Source of the DNA: Gammaproteobacteria bacterium
GTDB lineage: Bacteria; Pseudomonadota; Gammaproteobacteria; Steroidobacterales; Steroidobacteraceae
DNA: 7,975 nt
NCBI GenBank assembly: GCA_029857655.1
Contig: JAOUGR010000083.1
Location: 1 to 7,975, forward strand
Direction: 5' to 3'
Shown: one piece after another, positions 1-5,780 of the stretch
Position numbering within the stretch: the stretch's first letter is position 1
Layout of the letters: every line of letters starts with the position of its first letter
Notes under the pieces: model-generated
Database searches by the model: none
The model's input: the letters and a program-made list of their open reading frames with translations, nothing else
Told to the model about the DNA's origin: nothing
Position numbers and translations under genes: made by a program

Positions 1-56
1 GCGTTGATCCGGGCAACGAACGCCCGCACGATCGCTTCCGCTGATTCCTGGGACAT
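1..56 (-). CDS. N-terminal fragment of a probable NTF2-like (SnoaL/limonene-epoxide-hydrolase-like) protein
   Basis: Only the first 18 codons lie in the window; the gene continues beyond position 1. The ATG at 56-54 is preceded by a GGGGA ribosome binding site seven bases upstream. The translation begins MSQESAEAIVRAFVARIN. This amphipathic first helix, with an 'AIVRAFVARIN' pattern, is typical of small SnoaL-like, limonene-1,2-epoxide-hydrolase-like or other NTF2-fold proteins, which often start in this way. The catalytic residues of any such family would lie outside the window, so a reaction cannot be assigned. It is divergent from the PEBP gene and shares the intergenic region 57-212. That it is a real gene start is fairly sure; the family is an inference from a very short stretch. 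Confidence 0.55.
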   Translation of the reverse strand, partial: MSQESAEAIVRAFVARIN

Positions 57-212
57 CGCCGAATCCCCGGGCTGGCTGTTGGCGAATCTGTTTGATCAGT
101 CCCAAGCTGATCGCGCGCCCGGCAAATGACAATGAGATAGGTCAATTCTCGGAGTGCAGGGCGGCGCTGGCCCTGGGGGAGTATCCTTGGCATTCTCATG
201 CTGGAGCTCATC
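57..212. promoter_or_regulatory. Divergent intergenic region with a 6-bp inverted repeat
   Basis: This 156-bp stretch separates the minus-strand NTF2-like start from the plus-strand PEBP start, so it should hold promoters in both directions. It contains the inverted repeat GATCAG (94-99), a seven-base spacer, and CTGATC (107-112), a 19-bp dyad of the size bound by dimeric helix-turn-helix regulators. I could not identify a convincing pair of -35 and -10 boxes in either direction. The ribosome binding site of the PEBP gene (GGAG, 203-206) is inside the region. Confidence 0.3.
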
Positions 213-686
213 ATGGCACTCGCACTCACTTCAACGGCGTTCAGCCATAACGGTCCGATCCCGAAGATCTACACCTGCCAGGGCAAGGACATCTCGCCCG
301 AGCTCGCCTGGAGCGGGTTGCCCGCGGGCACGAAGAGCCTGGTACTGATCGTGGACGACCCGGACGCGCCGGATCCGGCCAAGCCGAAAATGACCTGGGT
401 GCACTGGATGCTCTACAACATTCCGCCGACCGCAACCGAACTTGCGGAGGCGCTTGCGCCTGCCGCGTTGCCGGCTGGCACTCGCGAGGGAATGAACGAC
501 TGGAATCGCACCGGCTATGGCGGCCCTTGCCCGCCGATTGGCCGGCATCGTTATTTCCACAAACTGTATGCGCTCGATACGGTGTTGCCGGATCTCAAGA
601 GGCCGACCAAACCCGCGCTCGAGACGGCGATGCAAAGGCACGTGCTCGCAATGGGCGAGCTGATAGGGACCTACCAGAAAGACTGA
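213..686 (+). CDS. YbhB/YbcL family PEBP (Raf-kinase-inhibitor-like) protein
   Basis: A 157-residue protein of the bacterial phosphatidylethanolamine-binding protein family, in line with the usual 150-180 residues of YbhB/YbcL proteins. The family signatures are all present: DDPDAPD at residues 48-54, VHWMLYNIP at 63-71, and GYGGPCPPIGRHRYFHKLYALD spanning residues 101-122. These line the small anion (phosphate-like) ligand pocket of PEBP folds. No signal peptide is seen with the chosen start, so a cytoplasmic location is likely; the cellular role of bacterial members is poorly defined. I chose the ATG at 213 because GGAG at 203-206 lies six bases upstream and the protein then starts directly with the family's first strand. 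The in-frame ATG at 198 would add MLELI and has a poorly spaced purine run. It ends 15 bp from the convergent DUF1348 gene. Confidence 0.93.
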   Translation: MALALTSTAFSHNGPIPKIYTCQGKDISPELAWSGLPAGTKSLVLIVDDPDAPDPAKPKMTWVHWMLYNIPPTATELAEALAPAALPAGTREGMNDWNRTGYGGPCPPIGRHRYFHKLYALDTVLPDLKRPTKPALETAMQRHVLAMGELIGTYQKD

Positions 687-701
687 CCGGGCAGCCGACA
701 G

Positions 702-1181
702 TCACAATCCGAGATCGGAAAGTCCCGGGTGGTCATCGGGGCGCCGCCCGAGTGGCCAGTGGTATTTCCGCTCGCTGTCCTTGATCGGCAGGTCGTTGAT
801 GCTGGCGATGCGCCGCTGCATGAAACCGTGCTGGTCGAACTCCCAGTTCTCGTTGCCGTAGGCACGGAACCAGTTGCCCGCGTCGTCGTGCCACTCGTAG
901 GCGAACCGGACCGCAATGCGGTTGCCGTGGAAGGCCCAGAGTTCCTTGATCAGGCGATAGTCCAGTTCCTTGTTCCATTTGCGGATCAGGAACTGGACGA
1001 TCGCTTCGCGACCGGTCAGGAACTCCGAACGGTTCCGCCAGGTGCTTCCGGGGGTGTAGGCGAGCGACACCCGCACCGGGTCGCGGGTATTCCATGCGTC
1101 CTCCGCCATGCGGACCTTCTTGGCCGCGGACTCGGCATCGAAAGGCGGAAACGGTGGTCTTGGGTTTTCGGCGGTGGTCAT
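702..1181 (-). CDS. DUF1348 / NTF2-like superfamily protein
   Basis: A complete 159-residue protein of the DUF1348 family (nuclear transport factor 2 fold). Features I recognise from the family are [16 protein letters not shown] (residues 46-61), [21 protein letters not shown] (64-84), the [15 protein letters not shown] strand (86-100), [12 protein letters not shown] (104-115), ASINDLPI (126-133) and the C-terminal [12 protein letters not shown] block (141-152). The family is widespread in bacteria and fungi, has an unproven function, and is probably a soluble enzyme or ligand-binding protein with a conical NTF2 pocket. The ATG at 1181 is preferred over the upstream TTG at 1202 because homologues start near this point and the TTG extension overlaps promoter-like sequence. 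No good ribosome binding site precedes the ATG. A -10-like TATCCT ends eight bases before it, suggesting a leaderless or nearly leaderless mRNA. The gene is divergent from the permease. Confidence 0.9.
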   Translation of the reverse strand: MTTAENPRPPFPPFDAESAAKKVRMAEDAWNTRDPVRVSLAYTPGSTWRNRSEFLTGREAIVQFLIRKWNKELDYRLIKELWAFHGNRIAVRFAYEWHDDAGNWFRAYGNENWEFDQHGFMQRRIASINDLPIKDSERKYHWPLGRRPDDHPGLSDLGL

Positions 1182-1188
1182 GGCGCCT

Positions 1189-1194
1189 AGGATA
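1189..1194 (-). promoter_or_regulatory. Candidate -10 box for the DUF1348 gene
   Basis: On the minus strand the sequence reads TATCCT, then seven bases, then the ATG at 1181. It matches TATAAT at four of six positions. A start of transcription about seven bases downstream would fall at or next to the A of the ATG, which fits the lack of a Shine-Dalgarno sequence. The best -35-like hexamer is a weak CTGCCA about 18 bp further upstream. Confidence 0.35.
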
Positions 1195-1200
1195 ACTCGC

Positions 1201-1221
1201 AAGCCCGCCTTTGGCAGGCTT
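1201..1221. promoter_or_regulatory. Dyad centred between the divergent DUF1348 and permease promoters
   Basis: AAGCCCGCC (1201-1209), TTT, then GGCAGGCTT (1213-1221) form an inverted repeat with nine-base arms and one mismatch. Its centre (1211) almost coincides with the midpoint of the two start codons (1181 and 1239). It lies between the two candidate -10 boxes and abuts the TG of the extended -10 for the permease. Its position is that of an operator controlling both genes. A chance GC-rich palindrome cannot be excluded, and no regulator gene is adjacent. Confidence 0.35.
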
Positions 1222-1230
1222 TGCTATGCT
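1222..1230 (+). promoter_or_regulatory. Candidate extended -10 promoter for the amino-acid permease
   Basis: The sequence TGC-TATGCT fits an extended -10 element (TGnTATnnT). The hexamer ends eight bases before the ATG at 1239, so transcription would start within a few bases of the initiation codon. There is no -35 hexamer at the normal spacing, as expected for an extended -10 promoter. The same core recurs upstream of the OmpA-like gene at 2648-2656. Confidence 0.45.
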
Positions 1231-1238
1231 CGCCCGCC

Positions 1239-2636
1239 ATGACCGAACTGCGTCGCGACCTCACGCTTGTCCACGGGATCGCGATCGTGGTCGGCATCAC
1301 GATCGGCACCGGAATATTCCTCAAGTCCGCGCCGATGGCGCAGGCCGTCGGCTCGCCGCTTCTGGTCATGGCCGCGTGGGTTGTTGCGGGCGTGGTCGCG
1401 ATGCTGGGCGCGCTCTGTTTCGCCGAGCTAGGCACGCTGCTGCCGCGCGCCGGGGGCGAATACCTTTATATACGCACGGCCTTTGGCGACCTGCCGGGAT
1501 TTCTCTACGTCTGCATGAGCTTCATCATCGGTGCGGCGAGCCTGGGGGCCTACGGCGCGGCGTTCTCGATCTTCCTGTCCGACATCGTCACGCTGCCGGC
1601 GCCATGGTTCGAACGCACGCTGGATATTTTCGGCCAGCCTGTGCTGTGGCAGTTCGGCCTCCGGCAGATGATCGGCATCGCCGTCATCGCGATTTTCACC
1701 GGCGTGAATCTCGCCGGCGTCGCGTTTGGCGGGCGAGTCCAGACTTTTCTCACCTCGCTGAAGGTCATCGCACTCGTCGGCCTGGTGGCCGGCGTATTTC
1801 TGTTCGCCGATGGCAATGGCGGCGCCGAGGCGTCCGGCAGCGCAGTCATGAATGTCACGCCTGCGCCGGTCTTCACCATGAGCGCCTTCGGCTTTGCGAT
1901 GCTATCGGCGCTGTGGGCGTACAGCGGATGGCAGTACCTGCCGATGGCGGCCGCGGAAGTGCGTGATCCGGCCCGCAACGTGCCACGCGCGGTCATCGGT
2001 GGCGGCCTGTTGATCGTCGCGCTGTATCTGTCCGTCAATGCGGCGTACTTCCATGTGCTGCCATTCGAGGCGGTGGTGACGTCGAGTTCGACGGCGCATC
2101 CGGGCGCGCCCGCCGTCGGTGCGCGCGCCGCTGAGACATTTCTCGGGCCACATGCGCTCGCGATCGCCGCAATCATCTTCCTGATCTCGACGGTCGGTTC
2201 ATTGAATGGTGTACTGCTGACGCGTGCGCGCGTGCCGTACGCGGCTGCGCGTGACGGGCTCTTTTTCAAGTACTTTGCCCGTCTGAGCCCGGGCGCGAGT
2301 GTCCCGGCGGCATCGGTCGCCATGCACGGCGTGCTCGCCGTGCTGCTCGCCGCCTCGGGCACGTTCGACCAGCTCACGAACATGGCGACGCTGATCTTCG
2401 TTCTGTTCTGGGCGCTGTCGGGGATCGCGCTCCTGGTGCTTCGTCGCAAGCTGGCGGATGCGCCGCGCCCCTTCCGCGTGCCGGTCTATCCGCTGGTTCC
2501 ACTCGCATTCATTCTCATCATGGCCGGGGTCCTGGTGAGCACGATCGTAGAGAGCCCGGCCGAAGCCGCGGCGGCATTCGGGCTGCTCGCCATTGGCCTG
2601 CCGCTATATCCGTTCTTTCGCCGCCGCGCGGGGTAG
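1239..2636 (+). CDS. APC-superfamily amino-acid permease
   Basis: A 465-residue integral inner-membrane protein with about 12 hydrophobic segments, the usual size for amino acid-polyamine-organocation transporters. Helix 1 carries GITIGTGIF (19-27), the unwound glycine-rich segment that binds the substrate's amino and carboxyl groups in this superfamily. AELGTLLPRAGGEYLY (62-77) is the conserved helix 2-3 segment. RDPARNVPRAV (242-252) precedes helix 7, and ARVPYAAARDGLF (330-342) is the typical intracellular loop between helices 8 and 9. The pattern resembles the SteT/LAT-like branch, but the substrate cannot be told from sequence. I chose the ATG at 1239 because MTELRRDLTL directly precedes helix 1; the upstream TTG at 1221 lies inside promoter-like sequence. 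No Shine-Dalgarno sequence is visible, which fits a leaderless transcript. It is followed 51 bp later by the OmpA-like gene, which has its own promoter candidate. Confidence 0.9.
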   Translation: MTELRRDLTLVHGIAIVVGITIGTGIFLKSAPMAQAVGSPLLVMAAWVVAGVVAMLGALCFAELGTLLPRAGGEYLYIRTAFGDLPGFLYVCMSFIIGAASLGAYGAAFSIFLSDIVTLPAPWFERTLDIFGQPVLWQFGLRQMIGIAVIAIFTGVNLAGVAFGGRVQTFLTSLKVIALVGLVAGVFLFADGNGGAEASGSAVMNVTPAPVFTMSAFGFAMLSALWAYSGWQYLPMAAAEVRDPARNVPRAVIGGGLLIVALYLSVNAAYFHVLPFEAVVTSSSTAHPGAPAVGARAAETFLGPHALAIAAIIFLISTVGSLNGVLLTRARVPYAAARDGLFFKYFARLSPGASVPAASVAMHGVLAVLLAASGTFDQLTNMATLIFVLFWALSGIALLVLRRKLADAPRPFRVPVYPLVPLAFILIMAGVLVSTIVESPAEAAAAFGLLAIGLPLYPFFRRRAG

Positions 2637-2647
2637 TGCCCCCGGTT

Positions 2648-2656
2648 TGTTATGCT
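2648..2656 (+). promoter_or_regulatory. Candidate extended -10 promoter for the OmpA-like gene
   Basis: TGT-TATGCT forms an extended -10 element just downstream of the permease stop. The surrounding bases (TTTG, any base, TATGCT, pyrimidine, GC) match the element upstream of the permease. A predicted start near 2663 would leave a leader of about 25 bases containing the ribosome binding site GGTGGAGG at 2671-2678. Confidence 0.4.
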
Positions 2657-2687
2657 TGCGTTGTCAACCCGGTGGAGGCCCGAAGCC

Positions 2688-4097
2688 ATGAAGATCCTGC
2701 GCCTGATCCAGATAACAGTGACCGCGCTGTCGTTCGCCTTGCCGCTGTCGCTAGCTGCACAGCAGCTGGAGCGCGAAGTTTCCGCCGTCAGCGACGTGGA
2801 GGCACGCCTGGAGGGCTTCAGTTTCAAGGAAGGCCCGGTATCGAGGCTGGATTTCCACGGCACGGCGATCGCACTCGCCGCCGATGGCGATGCCGAAGTC
2901 GAGTTCCAGGATGGCCGCGCGCGCGTCGATGTCTCGGTGCGCAAGCTGCCCGATCCGTGGACGCTCGGTCCCTTCTCGATCTACGTGCTGTGGGCGGTCA
3001 CCGCCGACGGCCGCGCCAACAACCTGGGCTCGCTGGAGGTTCGCAGCGGGCGCGCCTCGCTGGAGGCGACTGCTGCTCTTTCCCAGTTCGCGCTGGTCGT
3101 GAGCGCCGAGCCGCACTTCGCGGTGACGGCCCCGAGCAAGTACCTGGTGCTGCGCAGCACCGGACGGCGCGTGCGGGGCCAGGGCCTGGTTATACCCGGC
3201 CTGACTGAGCGCATCGATTACGCGGGGCTCGCGGCCCAGCCGTACAAGCCGGGCGGCCGGATACCGCTGGACCTGGTGCAGGCGCGCTACGCGCTGGCCA
3301 TAGCGCGCGGCGCGCAGGCCGACCAGTACGCGGCTGACGAATTCGGTCAGGCCGAACAGTTGCTGGCCAGGGCCGAGGCGGCACAGACCGACAAGAAATA
3401 CCGCGTCCGCAACACCGTGCCGCTGATCGCGCGTGATGCGGTGCAGATGGGCGAGGATGCCCGGCGCAAGGCTCTGTTCGGCCGCCAGGATGCCGAGGCC
3501 GCGGCGATTGCCGCCGAGGCCGCCGCGCGTGAAGAGGCGGCGGTGCTCGCTGCGCGCCAGAAGGCGGAGGAAGAGGCGCGACTCGCAGCGAGTATTGCGC
3601 TCGAGGAAGCGAAGCGGCGCGAGACGGAGTCGGCGGAACAGGCCGCGCGCGACGCTGCAGCCGAAGCCAACCGCCAGGCACGCGCGGATCTCACCGCGCG
3701 GCTGAACCGAGCCCTGCCGACCCGCCAGACCGAACGCGGCATCGTCGCGGAAATCGCCGGTGTGCAATTCGCCATTGGCGCCGCAACGCTGAACCCGGAC
3801 GCCCGGGAAGGGCTGGCGCGCTTTGCGGGCATCGTAGGCGTCTATCCATCGTTGCGCTTCAGGGTCGAGGGCCACACCGACATCACCGGCAGCCACGAAA
3901 CCAACATGACCCTGTCGCTGGCGCGTGCGATCAGCGTCCAGGATTACCTGATCGGGCAGGGCGTCGATGCGTCCTCGATCGAGGTGGAAGGTCTCGGTCC
4001 CGACCAGCCGGTTGCCACCAATGACACCAGTGAAGGCCGCGCGCGCAACCGCCGCGTCGAGATCATCCTCACGGGCGATCTGGTCACGGCTGACTGA
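2688..4097 (+). CDS. Exported OmpA-family envelope protein with central coiled coil
   Basis: A 469-residue protein with a Sec signal peptide (Lys/Arg n-region, hydrophobic core, SLAA at 21-24, probable cleavage before QQLERE). Residues about 38-160 form a beta-rich domain with the patterns IYVLWAVTADGRANNLGSLE (98-117) and AEPHFAVTAPSKYLVL (140-155), a module I associate with OmpA-like proteins of environmental bacteria. Residues about 195-235 resemble a DUF4398-type helical segment. Residues 255-340 are an Ala/Glu/Arg-rich coiled coil. The C-terminal OmpA domain (about 350-462) has EGHTDITGS, LSLARAISVQDYL and ARNRRVEI. Asp398 and Arg413, 15 residues apart, correspond to the pair that binds diaminopimelate in peptidoglycan. 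It probably links the periplasm or outer membrane to the cell wall. There is no OmpA beta-barrel. The ATG at 2688 is chosen for GGTGGAGG nine bases upstream and the intact signal peptide; the earlier ATG at 2652 lies inside the -10 element. Confidence 0.88.
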   Translation: MKILRLIQITVTALSFALPLSLAAQQLEREVSAVSDVEARLEGFSFKEGPVSRLDFHGTAIALAADGDAEVEFQDGRARVDVSVRKLPDPWTLGPFSIYVLWAVTADGRANNLGSLEVRSGRASLEATAALSQFALVVSAEPHFAVTAPSKYLVLRSTGRRVRGQGLVIPGLTERIDYAGLAAQPYKPGGRIPLDLVQARYALAIARGAQADQYAADEFGQAEQLLARAEAAQTDKKYRVRNTVPLIARDAVQMGEDARRKALFGRQDAEAAAIAAEAAAREEAAVLAARQKAEEEARLAASIALEEAKRRETESAEQAARDAAAEANRQARADLTARLNRALPTRQTERGIVAEIAGVQFAIGAATLNPDAREGLARFAGIVGVYPSLRFRVEGHTDITGSHETNMTLSLARAISVQDYLIGQGVDASSIEVEGLGPDQPVATNDTSEGRARNRRVEIILTGDLVTAD

Positions 4098-4195
4098 AGC
4101 CGGTCAGGGCGTTTGCAGCCAGTCGGCGGCAAGAAAAGAAGAGAGCAGAATACCCAGCAAGAGTGCCTCTGTTTCCGGAATGTGGAGTTCGCCAA

Positions 4196-4957
4196 ATGCC
4201 ATATAGAGAAGTGACCGAGCAGCGACTTCGCTTCCTGGAGGTTGATGAGAAAACCTTCGATTCACTGCAGCGCGTCAAGCAGTCGCTCGATACCGAGTTC
4301 GATACTCTGCTGGACAAGTTCTACGCCCACATTCTCCAGGAACCAGAATTGCAGTCGCTGTTTCCAAACAGGGAAACCATGGCCAGGGCCCGACAGGCGC
4401 AAAAGCAATACTGGCTAACGCATCTGTTCGCCAAGAAGGTCGATCACAGACTGCTCGAGCAGGCGGAGCAGGTCGCAATAGCCCATCTGCGAATCGGCCT
4501 ATCGCCGTCCTGGTACATGAGTGCTTACTGCTACATGCTCAACCAGTTTGTGGAATTAGCTCACGTGACCCATGAAGGCGACCCGGGCAAGGCGGCTTTG
4601 GCGGTTAAGGCGCTGAACAAGCTCGTATTCCTGGACATGAACACGGTCCTCGATATGTACTTCGAAGCGAAGAACGCATCGATGAGAGACCTGCTTTTTC
4701 GCGCCACCACTTTCTCCGAAGACGCCACAGGTTTGGTCAGCGAGCTCGAGAACGCGCAGCAGGATCTGCAGGGGAAAATCGATGCGGGCGCCGAAAGCGC
4801 GGAAATTTCCGCTTCGGCAACGCGGTTGTCCTCGCACGTGAAAACCCTGGCCTCACGCCTCGAGAAATTTCACACTAGTGACAGGTTGTCCACTGCACAT
4901 CACGAACTGGAAGAGGGTTTTACGGCCCGCCTGCGACGGCTCATCGTCGGCAAATAG
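4196..4957 (+). CDS. Globin-coupled sensor (protoglobin domain) with short helical C-terminus
   Basis: A 253-residue soluble protein. Residues about 8-160 are a globin of the sensor/protoglobin class (HemAT-like). RFLEVDEKTFDSL (12-24) is the typical start. FYAHI (42-46) holds Tyr43 at the position of the distal tyrosine that contacts bound gas in HemAT. IAHLRIGLSPSWYMSAY (95-111) carries the expected proximal heme ligand His97. The domain should bind O2, CO or NO. Residues 165-253 are helical, polar and coiled-coil-like, but show no chemoreceptor tip, GGDEF, kinase or other output motif, so it is an orphan globin-coupled sensor of unknown output. The ATG at 4196 has GGAG at 4184-4187, eight bases upstream; the GTG at 4163 has no comparable site. 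Two hand-counted 60-base blocks (4201-4260 and 4321-4380) have 29 and 30 G/C, against 41 in a block of the neighbouring OmpA-like gene, so composition is distinctly lower. No clear promoter was seen in 4098-4195. Confidence 0.87.
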   Translation: MPYREVTEQRLRFLEVDEKTFDSLQRVKQSLDTEFDTLLDKFYAHILQEPELQSLFPNRETMARARQAQKQYWLTHLFAKKVDHRLLEQAEQVAIAHLRIGLSPSWYMSAYCYMLNQFVELAHVTHEGDPGKAALAVKALNKLVFLDMNTVLDMYFEAKNASMRDLLFRATTFSEDATGLVSELENAQQDLQGKIDAGAESAEISASATRLSSHVKTLASRLEKFHTSDRLSTAHHELEEGFTARLRRLIVGK

Positions 4958-5219
4958 CGTGGAATAGCCGCCGTCGCGCGCGCGATCGAGCTTTACTCAT
5001 CATCCTTGTCGCGATTCCGCGTGGTCCTGATCGGCCCGAGCGATCCCGCGACCTTCGAGGTGAAAATCAGCGGTTGGATACTTTGCCTTGCGAACAAGGG
5101 CGAGCCGCTGGCGCCCGTACCGGGCAGATCGGAATGGGCCATCATCCTGGCGGCCAGTATGATGCGGTCGTGGCACGGATCCTGGAATTCGTGCACTGAC
5201 GCGGAGCGGGGGCATCTGA
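4958..5219. other. 262-bp intergenic stretch without a supported gene
   Basis: Between the globin sensor and the RDD gene both strands stay open, but neither reading frame shows a family I recognise or a good ribosome binding site. The minus-strand frame ends at 4993 with the polar tail GPIRTTRNRDKDDE; the plus-strand frame runs on out of frame through the RDD gene. A small perfect hairpin (CCTTG-CGAA-CAAGG) lies at about 5085-5098. GGGGG at 5208-5212 is the likely ribosome binding site of the RDD gene. No promoter was clearly identified. Confidence 0.4.
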
Positions 5220-5687
5220 ATGAATGGCGAGGAACTCGAGTACGTGGGCTTCTGGGCACGCGTAGGTGCGTCGATCATCGACACCCTTCTGGTGATGGTC
5301 ATCTGCATGCCCCTGGTCACCTGGATCTATGGTCCGGATTATTTTCTGACGGCCGAGTTTATTCGCGGGCCGGCGGATTTTCTGGTGAACTGGATACTGC
5401 CAGCGATCGCGATCGTGCTGTTCTGGATGTACCGGCAGGCAACGCCCGGCAAGATGGTGATCTCCGCGCGTATCGTGGATGCCAGGACCGGCGGAAAACC
5501 GACCACCGGGCAGTTCGTCGTGCGCTACCTGGGCTACTACGTATCGACTATCCCGTTTCTTCTTGGGCTCATCTGGGTGGCCTTCGATCCGCAGAAGCAA
5601 GGGTGGCACGACAAGCTCGCCGGAACAGTGGTCGTGCGGCCGAAGTTGCGAGGGACGCAGGCGGTCAAATTTCCCGCGGGCGCTTAG
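5220..5687 (+). CDS. RDD family membrane protein
   Basis: A 155-residue integral membrane protein with three main hydrophobic segments (about 16-37, 55-71 and 104-122), the standard size for a single-domain RDD protein. The family's conserved features are present: Arg14 and Asp21 in GFWARVGASIIDTLL (10-24), the RQATPGKM loop (72-79) leading into the strand that follows, and DPQKQGWHDKLAGTVVV (123-139), whose xxWHDKLAGT motif is diagnostic. RDD proteins are mostly uncharacterised; some have been linked to ion or proton/sodium exchange. A specific transport role cannot be claimed here. The ATG at 5220 begins a typical short polar N-terminus before helix 1 and has a G-rich ribosome binding site seven bases upstream. 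The gene stands alone on the plus strand and converges on the dehydrogenase gene 93 bp downstream. Confidence 0.92.
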   Translation: MNGEELEYVGFWARVGASIIDTLLVMVICMPLVTWIYGPDYFLTAEFIRGPADFLVNWILPAIAIVLFWMYRQATPGKMVISARIVDARTGGKPTTGQFVVRYLGYYVSTIPFLLGLIWVAFDPQKQGWHDKLAGTVVVRPKLRGTQAVKFPAGA

Positions 5688-5688
5688 C

Positions 5689-5749
5689 GAGCAGAGGAAA
5701 CGCCTTGTTGAGCTTTCGATCGAAGGTTGCGAGCGCGAACTTCCTGCTC
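5689..5749. terminator. Imperfect stem-loop between convergent genes
   Basis: GAGCA (5689-5693) plus GGAA (5696-5699) can pair with TTCCTGCTC (5741-5749), giving nine base pairs interrupted by a two-base bulge. The enclosed loop contains the perfect 10-bp palindrome TTCGATCGAA (5715-5724). Its place two bases after the RDD stop and 31 bases from the convergent dehydrogenase stop suits a bidirectional terminator or 3'-end processing structure. There is no T-tract on either side, so it is not a classical intrinsic terminator. Confidence 0.3.
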
Positions 5750-5780
5750 CAAAGTCGCTGCGGCAACTGCGAACCGGCAC

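Noticed and set aside
127..144. TGAC-N10-GTCA as a regulator binding site
   Set aside because: Four-base arms are too short to support an operator without other evidence, and it matches no well-known consensus.
198..212. Upstream ATG for the PEBP gene
   Set aside because: It adds five residues not expected in the family and has a poorer ribosome binding site than the ATG at 213.
1550..2449. Minus-strand open frame opposite the permease
   Set aside because: The plus strand encodes a complete permease with conserved helices; the antisense translation is Ala/Ser/Thr/Arg-rich with no known motif.
2751..3896. Minus-strand open frame opposite the OmpA-like gene
   Set aside because: The plus-strand frame has a signal peptide, a coiled coil and an OmpA domain; the antisense frame has no supported start or family.
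4196..4957. Globin sensor as a full heme chemoreceptor of the HemAT type
   Set aside because: The C-terminus is only about 90 residues and lacks the conserved methyl-accepting hairpin tip; no stop or frameshift in the downstream 262 bp hides one.
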